From Pempheris klunzingeri (taxonomy: Eukaryota > Chordata > Actinopteri > Acropomatiformes > Pempheridae), in NCBI RefSeq assembly GCF_042242105.1, contig NC_092019.1, positions 14,634,328-14,698,327 on the forward strand: a stretch of 64,000 bases of DNA. The letters run 5' to 3'. Each line of letters begins with the position of its first letter. Within the stretch, counting starts at the first letter, position 1. Shown in pieces: positions 10,164-20,357 of the stretch. The position numbers and the translations under genes were made by a program. The notes under the pieces are model-generated. The model was not told the origin of the DNA. It was given only the letters and a program-made list of their open reading frames with translations, and did not search any database.

Positions 10164-13100
10164 CATCCTGCACCAACCTCATTTTGTCTGCCACGGCTCT
10201 GCACTCCTCTTACAGACTCTTCAAGGTGGGTGTCATTCAGTGTAGTGCCAATAAATATGCACGGTGTTATCATTTGCTGACTTTAACTTTTAGACTTTGA
10301 ACCATTAGTTGACTGATCAATCAGAGGAACAACTATTTTGATAAGTAAGTAAGTAATCTTTTAAGTCGTTTTAGAAGCAAAAGTGTCAGTTATTATTTTG
10401 TGCAACCTTCTCAAATGTTTTCAATTTTCTTAACTTCTTTGAGTTGAGTTTTAATACTTTGTTTATCTTCGTCTATTGGACTGTCGTCGGGCAAAACAAG
10501 CATTTTTGATATGTAACTTTTGGGCTCTTATGAACATATGTTTATTACTTAAATGACTAGCCTATGAACCAGAGGAAATAATTGGAAAGGTTATTGACAT
10601 CATTAGTAAATGATCTGATATCTGACCATCAAATTGATTTATTGTGTCTGACAGAAACCTGGCTAAGTCCTGAGGAATATGTTAGTCTTAATGAGGCCAC
10701 TCCTCCCAGTCATATTAATACTCATATTCCCCGAGATTCTGGACCTGGAGGTGGAGTTGCAGCAATCTTTACCTCTAGTTTAATAGTCCAACCTAGACCC
10801 AAACTTAATTGTAACTCCTTTGAAAGTCTTACTCTTAGTTTTTCACACCCAACCTGGAAAACTCTAAAACCAGTGTTGGTTGTCACAGTGTACCGCCCTC
10901 CTGGCCCGTACTCTGAATTCTTAACTGAGTTTTCAGAGTTTTTATCAGACGTAGTCCTTAGTGTGGACAAAGTGATTATAGTAGGTGACTTTAATATTCA
11001 TGTGGACAATGATAATGATGGTCTCAGCACTGCTTTTGTCTCACTTTTGGACTCAATTGGCTTCTCCCAGAGTGTAAATGAACCAAATCACTGTTTTAAC
11101 CACACTCTTGACCTTGTTTTGGCTTATGGTGTTGAAACTGTACAGTTTGGACCCCATAGACCCTAGACCCCATTCCTACTGGACTACTTAAGGAGGTCCT
11201 GCCCCTAATTAACACGTCCTTACTGGATATGACAAATCAGTCTTTACTAACAGGCTATGTACCACAGTCCTTTAAAGTAGCAGTAATTAAACCTCTCCTG
11301 AAAAAGCCTACTCTTGATTCAGGTGTGTTAGCCAACTATAGACCTATATCCAACCTTCCCTTTCTCTTCAAGATCCTGGAGAAAGTCGTAGCTAATCAGC
11401 TGTGTAATTTTCTAAATTCTAATAGTCTATTTGAGGATTTTCAGTCAGGTTTTAGAGCGAACCATAGCACAGAGACAGCACTGGTGAAGGTTACAAACGA
11501 CCTCCTTATGGCATCAGACGGAGGACTTCTCTCTGTCCTGGTCTTGTTAGACCTGAGTGCTGCTTTCGACACCATTGGCCATCACATCCTGTTACTGAGA
11601 CTGGAACAGTTCATTGGTATAAAAGGAACTGCATTAAGCTGGTTTAAGTTCTACTTATTAGATCGATTTCAGTTTGTACATATTAACAATGACTCCTCTG
11701 TCCACACTAAGGTTAGACATGGAGCTCCACAAGGTTCAGTGCTTGGACCAATACTCTTTATCTTATATATGCTTCCTCTGGGTAATACTATCAGGAAGCA
11801 CTCCATTAATTTCCACTGTTATGCAGATGATACACAATTATATTTATCAATAAAGCCAGATGAACCCAATCAGTTGGCTAAACTTCAAATCTGCCTTAAG
11901 GACATAAAGTCCTGGATGAGCAGCAACTTTCTGCTGCTAAATTCAGATAAAACTGAAGTTATTTTGCTTGGCCCCAGACACCTCAGAGACACCTTTTCCA
12001 CCAACATAACTGCTCTGGATGGCATTAATCTGGCCTCCAGCTCCACTGTGATATAATAATATAAAGCTTAAAGGACTAGATGGTAAAATCCCTTGAATAC
12101 TTTCTGCACAGCTTCTTATATGATGTTCTCAGTGGGAGCAATTTCAAACAACACAACTAAGAGGACAAACCTTGCTCTAATTATAATTGCCATGGATAAG
12201 CCGTGGCAAGTTGTAATCGGGGAGGGGAGCGCATCATCAGTAGTGTACCTGTAGTTCATTGGGTGTTTCGGCCATTAACACTATACACCCTCGCCACAGG
12301 TGGCCAGCCACAGGGTGATCAGACCTGACCTTGCGTCCCCTGTACCTACTCTACTCATATGGCATTACTTCAACCCCTGTTGAAGAGGCCATTTTTGTAC
12401 AATTACCATGTGTTGCTCTGATAGTATTAGACAGTGTAAAGGCCTATTATTCAGGTTGCGCTCCATTATTTGAGCCCCAACTCACTGCCAACACCTGCAG
12501 AGATAACACGGTAGATGACCGTGTCTAAGCCATGGGAGACGCTGGTCACTTAGCAGACCAGTTGCTGTCCTTCCTCTTAATCCACAGCCAGTTGCTGCTT
12601 AGTTCCGCAGCCTGTGAGAGTGCCTTCACCGTTTGTCTGAAAGCCAGCCCTTTCACCCCCATGCTCTTCAGGAGCCTGGTTGTGGACCTAGCAACAAACC
12701 CCCTGCATCTAACTTCTACCGGGAACACCTTAGTAGTCCAATTGCGTTGTTCTGCTCGGGCTGCTATCTCAGCATATTTCAGATTTTTCCGCTCATACGC
12801 TTCTTCGATAGCTGCTTCCCATGGTACCGTTAGTTCCACGATGTATAGCAGTTTCTGGGAGGTTGACCACAGGATGAGATCAGGCCTGAGTGACGCTGAT
12901 GCTATCTCTGTTGGAATGACAAGCTTGTGATCCAGGTCGACCTGCATTTTCCAGTCCCTAGCCAGGTCAAGGAGGGTCGTGCTGACTCCTGCCAATGTTT
13001 TAGGTGGACGTTCACCTTCCCTCACAAAAGGAGTGGTGTTTGGGAGGCCGTGCATCAAAGGAGGCAATGCGTTGGTGGTTGTTCTCCTTCCTTCCAGGGT

Positions 13101-14788
13101 GGTCGCCAGCTGCCATAAGACCTGGTTATGTCTGCAGGTGTATCGGCCTTGGGACAGGCTTGTTTTGCATCCGGTAAGGATGTGTCTCAACGTTGCAGAT
13201 GTTTGGCAGAGTGCACACGTGGGATCTTCCCCTAGCCACTGTTGTAGGTTTTTGGGAGTTGGAAGAACATCGTAGGTGGCTCTGATGATGAAGCTTATTC
13301 TGCTTCCATTTCCCAAAGAGTCAGCTTGCGAAGTTCCAGGTTTTCCCAACTGGTCCACTGTCCCGTTTAGACTGTGAGACTGCTTTTGTGCATCTACTTA
13401 TCTCCTCTTGACGCCGAACTTCCTCAACCACCAACTTTCTTCTTTCAGTGGATGAAGCTTTGTGCCACGTTGATCGACTTCCACCAAATCCAAACCCTGC
13501 TCTTCCGTGTTGTACTTGTCCTACTATATCTCCGTGCCTGAGAGCAGCTTTAGCTTGCTGCACAGCCTCTGAAGGGGTCCATTTCCTCCCAGTTGCTAAT
13601 CTGGGGGCAGCTGCTTGTATTGCTGCATCATGAGACTCTGACGGAGTCATGTCGAGCCTCACTTTGGTGCACTTGTATTCTTCAGTAAGGCTAGAAACAG
13701 GCAGCTGCAGAGCACCACGTCCATACAGGGCGATATTACTGAGGCATTGTGGGAGACCGAGCCACTTCCTAATATAGGAACTGACTGTTCTCTCCAGTTT
13801 CTCAACTTTGGTGATTGGAACCTCGTATATCGTTAGGGGGAGCAGTCCAAACTGCAGACACCACAGTTTCAACTTTCCAGGAAGCGGGGTCTTATCGATA
13901 GTGTTTAGACCCTTGCTAGCTTCCTGTCTCAGTTTGTTGCACTGGTCTGCGTCTTTAAGGCTTTCGTTGTACCACCGTCCCAAGCTCTTCACCATTGGTA
14001 TGGGTTTTTCACCGATGTAAAATCTCTGTAACTTTGTGTTTCCTGAGCTACCTTCACTGCTTTTTTTTGAGAATTTTTTTAATGTATTTTGCAGCAAAAT
14101 TGCCATACTCATTTGTAATGCATAATAAATATTTGCATTCTGTACACCTCCTGGCTGAGATCTTTGTTACCTTTAGCTAGAAATTAGAGAATGAATAAAT
14201 TCAGGTATAAGATTTCTCACTTTGTAATTCTAACATCTCTCTCTGCAGGACCACAGGGCTCCTTCAGTAGGCCTCTTCCTGCTTGGACTCTCTGCAGCGC
14301 TTTGCATTGTGCATCCCTCCGGCTCATACCTCACCTCTATCCAGAAAGAAGCAGAGTGGGCTGGTGAGGTTCTGGCTCCTGCGCTGGTCTCCTTCGACTT
14401 CCTGTGGCTCAGTGAAGACCACAACACGGCACATATTCTCCTTTGTGGCTCCTGTCTGCTGCTGGGACTGTGCGACTGGCTCTCAGCAGATGCTCTCACA
14501 GTGATGACACGCTGCCTGGGCCTGTCGTCCCTGTCCTGTTGCCTTACCGTGTGTCTGTTTGCCGGGAATGCTTTAGGGGCCTTGAGCGGCGTGGCCCTCA
14601 GCCTCCCGTTGCTTGTAGCTCCGAAGGTTGGAGCGATCACTTTTGCGCCACTCATTTCTCCTGCTGCAGCTGAGGGACTCGTCAAGTGGCTCCTGAAAGG
14701 TTCCATGGCTGTAGGCTGCTGGGCCTCCACACGGGCCCTCAGCATGTTTCTGCTGGATGTCACTGACCGATGTAACATGGGCATCTAG
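10136..14788 (+). CDS. tmem276: Transmembrane protein 276
   Basis: This is a small multi-pass membrane protein of unknown biochemical function. Two coding exons are supported: 10136-10225 (30 codons, MAPCVTEWV...) and 14249-14788, joined phase 0 (donor AAG|GTGGG, acceptor CTGCAG). The result is 209 aa ending at TAG 14786-14788. The protein is mostly hydrophobic, with about six likely membrane segments (roughly residues 9-26, 36-52, 66-82, 90-108, 118-138, 140-160). The motif SFDFLWLSEDHNTAHILL resembles human TMEM276 (FDFHWV...), and the gene lies directly upstream of kifc2, as in human. This identification rests on remembered similarity plus synteny. The 4.0-kb intron is largely two LINE copies. 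Confidence 0.75.
10582..12056 (+). mobile_element. L2-like non-LTR retrotransposon (APE endonuclease + reverse transcriptase), decayed
   Basis: Two open frames are visible. 10582-11166 encodes an apurinic-type endonuclease, with LLCLTETWLSP, GPGGGVAAIF, VYRPPG and GDFNIHVDN. 11229-12056 encodes a reverse transcriptase, with NYRPISNLPFLFK, QSGFRANHSTETAL, LDLSAAFDT, APQGSVLGP and the catalytic YADDTQLY. The linker between endonuclease and RT is missing (deletion near 11160), and the copy stops soon after the RT palm, so the 3' end is lost as well. The wording is that of the L2 clade of fish LINEs. It lies sense-oriented in the tmem276 intron and cannot be active. Confidence 0.88.
12060..14112 (-). 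mobile_element. RLE-type LINE fragment (R2/R4/NeSL-like group), 5'-truncated and frameshifted
   Basis: The minus-strand coding remains lie at 13321-14112 and 12546-13358. The upstream part (GRWYNESLKD, LPGKLKLWCLQFGLLP, IRKWLGLP, LQLPVSSLTEE) is the region after the RT palm. The downstream part has a CX2CX7HX4C zinc knuckle (CALC...H...C) and a restriction-like endonuclease core (RPDLILW...IVELTVPWE). The RT palm itself is absent, so the copy is 5'-truncated. Two frameshifts close to 13364 and 13310 break the reading frame. About 480 bp downstream of the last stop (12545 to about 12060) is probably its 3' UTR. The subfamily is not resolved. Confidence 0.8.
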
Positions 14789-16449
14789 TGAATCAGTAGA
14801 GATCTGAATGATTAGTCAGGGTCTGTGTATATTTATGCATCTATGCAAAAATGAATGTGCCTAACTTATTAGCATTTCAGGACATTTGTAGAGTTGAATT
14901 AACACTATTAACATTACGATGAAATGTTCCTTTGTGAGCTCATAGTGCAACAGATTCAACGCAACATACTGATCATAAAATCATCATGTAGTAGTTTCAG
15001 CATCAACATCAACAGTAGTTTTGAAAGTGGATTAATCAAGCAACTATTAATTATTGGGTAAAAATGTCACACCATAGCTGGTTCCAGTTTCTCAAATGTG
15101 CCAATGTGACAGTAACTGATGTACCACACTTTGTATTTAAAAATGAAAACTCATGTCAGATGTCAGATGGTCTGCATAGTAATGGAAAGTCAGAATGATT
15201 CAGGAATCCAGAAATCTGATTTAGTAATTTCTTTGCACCTATGAAGTCGGTGTTTTACTGGAGTTTACAGCAGCTTCTAAACAAAGACGTTGGCTGAACT
15301 TCATACGAACTGCATTTGAATAAAAGCAGAGCATTAGACTAAACACGGATACCACTGAGCAAACTCATTTACATGAGAGATATGTGATCACAATTTACAA
15401 CTGATATCCCATGGTGGCATTCTGCATCACTGTGGTGCAACAGTAACCTTTTACTGGAAGCACCTGGGTGACATTTACTAAGCTATTCAGCAAGCAAGTG
15501 GGCTTTTTAGTTATTATGTGATAATTTCCAACAATGTTTAACAGGCTACACTAACTCTTGGGCTTATTGACACCCTCCACACATCTCTCTGCTACACAGT
15601 TTTTTAGTGTAGATTACAAATACATCCAGCTGCCTCAGAGTCTAGGTCCTGTTTGTTCTGCAGCATCAGCAGTGTGACTGTTTAAATATCTGCAGTGGTC
15701 TAAGCTCTTGGTCCTGCTCGTATTTCATCTTGCCCTTTTGATACTTATCAGTGCAGTTTTTTTTTTATTACTTTTCAGTCGGTTTTCAGTGTTGGTGACA
15801 GAGGTGACCTCACCTGTTTAACTCACGCCACGTAAATGAGGTTTGTTCACAGTATTGTCTTTGCGAGATATTAATTTTCTCTACAGGAGTTTGTAGTGGA
15901 CACTGCAGATTCTCTCTCAGGATTACAGAGTTGTGAGCAGCTGCCTCAACAGTTTTGCTGCAGTGTGCGTACAAGCATCTGTGGCACTGTGCCTGTCTGT
16001 GGGACTATGCCTTTGTCTGACCTCAGGACTCAGGTGACCAGAGATATTTTCAGGTATTCAATAATTACGTTTTTTTTTAATGATTTATAATTTAGTTCAT
16101 GTCTTTTTATGGCTGTGTGGAAGTGTTTTAAAAATATCTCATGTAATTTTATTTTTTCTTTCATTAGAATGTTTTTTATAAAATGTTAATATTCACTAAA
16201 GAAAAATAAAGTCAACATAACTTGAATAAATTACTCCAGTTATAATGTTTCATCACATTTCGAAGATCTTTTGGCTCATGTCCATCCATTTGTCACTGCT
16301 GTGCTACTTCTTGCAAACGTTTCTATATTTGCAATTGCGTTCTGCTGCAGTTTCCGATCTTTGCCTGGACTCTGGCATCTCTCATCCACCTCTGTCTCTG
16401 ACCACTGCTATCGGCATCAACCCCCTACACAAGCTCAATTAGTCTCCAC
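14789..16449 (+). other. tmem276 3' UTR and tmem276-kifc2 intergenic region
   Basis: No confident gene is seen. The first AATAAA after the tmem276 stop lies at 15319-15324 and may end its transcript. A 147-bp stretch at 15887-16033 is bounded by acceptor-like and donor-like sites and is open in one frame, but it matches nothing I recognise. Confidence 0.5.
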
Positions 16450-16613
16450 TCTGTATCTGTCACTCCACCACTGCAGCGGATCAGGAGACCGCACTGAGCA
16501 TGCTTGGCGCAGATGCAGCCTGTAGATGGAGCAGAGTGGAGAGGAGGAGGAGGAGGAGAAAGGGGAGGAGAGAGAACAACAGAGAGGGATCCACACAGGG
16601 GCTGCACACAGCG

Positions 16614-16688
16614 ATGGGATGCTGTTGCAGCTCAAAGAAGAAGGGCTGCATGGGAGGATTTGTCATTGATATCACAGATGGAGTGTGA
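16614..16688 (+). other. 24-codon ORF with myristoylation-like N-terminus, in the kifc2 5' leader
   Basis: ATG 16614-16616 begins MGCCCSSKKKG and stops at TGA 16686-16688. The start (Gly2, three cysteines, then lysines) is of the N-myristoylation plus palmitoylation type. The stretch lies in a GA-rich segment that ends with a good donor at 16753/16754 (AAG|GTAAAG), probably a 5' UTR exon of kifc2. Whether it is translated is unknown. Confidence 0.35.
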
Positions 16689-16975
16689 CGGGGGAATTCA
16701 AATGACTGGGACGTCGTATTGTCATCACCAAAGAGAAGAAGATATGTGATAAGGTAAAGAAGATAAAGCATTGTGTGTGATGTCATGATTAAGATGCTGA
16801 ACCTCTGGAGAAGCTGAGAGCAGTGTGATTATCACGCATCCTTCGATAATAATTATACATGTGATATTGATATTTTCAGGGTAAAAAACAGAATTCTATC
16901 TGTTTTTCTGTGGTTAAAGTGTATGTCATTATTTAGTTAATGTGTCATCTACAGGGACTCCTGGACAGAGTAGAG

Positions 16976-19900
16976 ATGTACGCCTTCTACTCCCTTTTAG
17001 TCTACATCTTCTACACTGTCTTTAAGAAGGAGGAGGAGGAAGCCTTGGAGGGGGCGTGTGGAGCTTCCACAGACGTATGTCTCGCCACATCATGTCCAGT
17101 CTCCAGGGTCCCATGTTGGGAAAACATTTTTTTGCAGGAACATGCATGCGTCACCTACCACCTGATACCACAATATAGTGTCTACCATAAAGGATGTAGA
17201 AATTGGTGTTGTCATTGTGCCCTTAGTGTGCATTGCTATGTACAAAATGTACAAATATTTTGCATGTGTATTACCGTCTGACCCTCTTGTATGTTGCTGT
17301 GCTCAGGAGCCAGGACCTGTTTCCATGGAAACAGAGAGCAGGAGGAGAAATGGCCACACCCCCAAAGTGGGAAAAAAGGCCTGTGCTCGGTTTAGTGAAT
17401 CAAGTGAGTGCTCAAATAGCTTTTTAGAATTTTTATAGACCAACATAAAGGCTGACTTATCATACATAGAATACAGATTAATTATGATGTGGATAGTCTC
17501 TACTGACTGATTTATTAATACATACATTCCTGTTCTCTTGATTGTTTATGTGATTTATTGTCATCCAGGCAGTAGCAGCGACAGTGATGAAGTGTCTCTG
17601 AGTGATGAAGATGAAAAAGATGGCCCCGACATCTCAGCATGCACTCCTCTAGCTGCCTTTTTGTCCTTCAAGCAGGAAGCTGAGAAAAGGAGGGCCTCAC
17701 AAGTTCAGCTTGAAACAACAGGAAAGGTAGAAAAACTGTGTCATCACCTTGACTGAGCTGCTCATCTCACACAGGAACATGAATTAGCAAAAGTAGCAGT
17801 TTCCCAAATAGGAGCTTCTGCTGTGTTGCTAAACCTTGTGTGCGTGTGTGTGTGTGTGCTTCTGCACTGTCCAGCTGTCAGAGTCTCCCCTGGTGGCTGT
17901 GATGTCCCACTTGCTGAGCTTTCTGGAGCAGTACTCCCACTTCCAGCAGCTGCAGCAGCAGGCCGACCAGTACCGGGTCCAGCTGAAGAGGCATCGCGTC
18001 CAGCACCGCCGCCAGATGAAGGCCCTGCGAGCGTCGTATCGCCAGCGCCTCAGGGACAAGAATAGCATCATCAGCAGCCTGGAGGAGGCCATCAGCCAGC
18101 AGCAGACCCCCAGTCCACTGAGTGAGGGTGAGGGAGAGAAGGAAGGTCTGCAGAGGGGGAGGAGAGAGGAGAGAAAGGATGGGGGAGGGTGAAATTAAGG
18201 TGCATGAGGGATGGGTTCACGTTTTCATGTGGTGGGTGTGAGGATGATGAAACACTGAGAGAGGCAGAGGGCATGTGGCTATTTTAATAACCACACACTG
18301 ACGTGGACTGGTTGGTGTGAAAAGAGAAGCATAAAATGGCACACGGGACTAAAGATGGATTTAAAACAATATGAGACTGCAGATTAGATGAGATGATCAG
18401 ATTGAATATGATGACAGTGAATAACAAAAAACTATTTCACACACTCATCATTATAGGTGTACATCCATTAGGTTGAATAATACAGACATGTTTATTTAAT
18501 GTTGTGGAAATATTGTAATTTCCCATTATTGTATAAAGAGGTAATGGAGGATTTGAGAAGCAAAGATCATTCAAAGGGGGTTTATTCAAATTTCATATTA
18601 GTCATCACTTCCTAAGACAGAGTCTTGCATAGTTCACTCAAATGTTTTTCTATTGTTGGCTGATGCAAAATTTGATTTCTTTCTCAACCAGCAACATTGT
18701 ACACCTTTTTTATAGAATCATAATCAGAGCAGCAGACTGATTAGATTTCTGAGTGTTGGTGTAAGTCAAGTTAACCAGACTAACACTTTGCTGCTGTGAT
18801 TGTCTGCAAAGCTTCAGATGTCTGCATCTGCTGTGTTTCACATCTGACCAGATGGTTCTTTGACCACAGAGCAGAAGGGTAGACATACCAACTACACTGT
18901 CTTACATCACTTTTCTGTGCATACGTACAGCTTGTTAACATGTGCATGACTCAGTGAAGCTGTGGACGGATCAGATTTCTGTCCTCAGGCTGCCTCAGAG
19001 AAATATATCAATATCAATGATAACGTGCATGATGGCCAGACTGTTTTTATTCTGTGAATCTCAGTATGTAGGTGTGTTTAAGCAGAGGACCTCATGTGCA
19101 CCGCCTCCCATTAGTCACAGGACGAAGATTCATGATTATGTTGCGAGGGTCTTTGGTACTTGTGACTCTGTTTCTCTCCGTCATGAATAAAACATGGCTG
19201 AAAGTGCTCGTTTTATTCCCTGCAAATGCACTTACAAGGTCTGGCACATGGAAGGCTCCACGTGTACTTGTGTTGGCCTAAAAATAGCCTGGAGTCCATG
19301 CCCCAGTGTTACAAGGCTGTTTGGTTTGTTTATCTATCCTAATGTAATGTGCAGGCCTAAGTGGAGAAGTGATGCTGTGCCTCTTGACTGTGCATGATTA
19401 CCACCACTGGTGCATCTTGGCAAGGTGTGAGCTTCTAGACAGTATTTGATTTGAATGAATGGCTGGTTCTCCATTCAGTGGTCATTCTTCAAGAATTTGA
19501 CAAAAATTTTATATCATCTGTTTTTCAGCTGGAGAAAATAAGTTTTCTTGCTTTATCTCGAGCTGATGTTTTACAATTTACAAAGCTATTTCAGTGCTTC
19601 TGAAGCTCTTTTGACAACCAGAACTTCTCATAGACTTTTCACGTTTCTTCTGAGCATGTTTCTATCAAAACCCCTGATGCACAGCTGTAGCCTCCATGTT
19701 TTTTTTTTCCTTTCCTGGCACCATCCCCTCTCTCTACACCATGTGTGACACAGCAAACCTAACATGGCATGTTAACAAAATTAGCATAAAACTCTGCAAT
19801 GAAAATCAAAGATGACAGAGCCCGATAAATGATTGAGGAGGAAGAAAGTGATTAAAGTGCTGTTGGGCATGCAGCTCAGGTTCCTGATGAATGATAGAGG

Positions 19901-20325
19901 AGTTTTAGAAGGTTGTTGCATCGTATAAATGTGAATCTTGGTTCTGTGCTCGATCCAGGCTGCACGTGAGAAACTGCGGTAGTCCTATATAGGTCTGTGA
20001 AGTAGCCCTGGAGACTTGAGAGTGGAAACATGGCAACGCTAATGTTAACTTCACTGGAATGCACAGTGACTATATGGTGTGTGAAAGAGATTTAAGTGCA
20101 TACTTTATACTCATTAATGTTACACTCACACACACGCAAACGTTCAAGTTTAATGTGGGAATTGGTCATAACTGAAGAGATTGTATATAAAAAAAGGTCA
20201 AAATAAGTTCAAAGGATATTGGTTGTTACTATTTCAGAGCGGCCTAATATGAATATGGGTCCAGAGATGACAGAATATGATTTAGGTTTTTTTGCTTTTA
20301 GTTATGCTGTCAGTACTCGGTAGAC

Positions 20326-20357
<32 letters not shown>

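Noticed and set aside
10582-12056. Endogenous retrovirus
   Set aside because: There is an APE-type endonuclease and an L2-style RT with no LTRs, gag, protease, RNase H or integrase motifs. It is a LINE.
12532-13275. Several forward-strand ORFs of 60-132 codons
   Set aside because: They are the opposite strand of the RLE-type LINE, whose minus-strand frame has the zinc knuckle and endonuclease motifs.
14230-14784. 184-codon minus-strand ORF
   Set aside because: It is an antisense shadow of the GC-richer second tmem276 exon. The forward frame has splice support and membrane segments.
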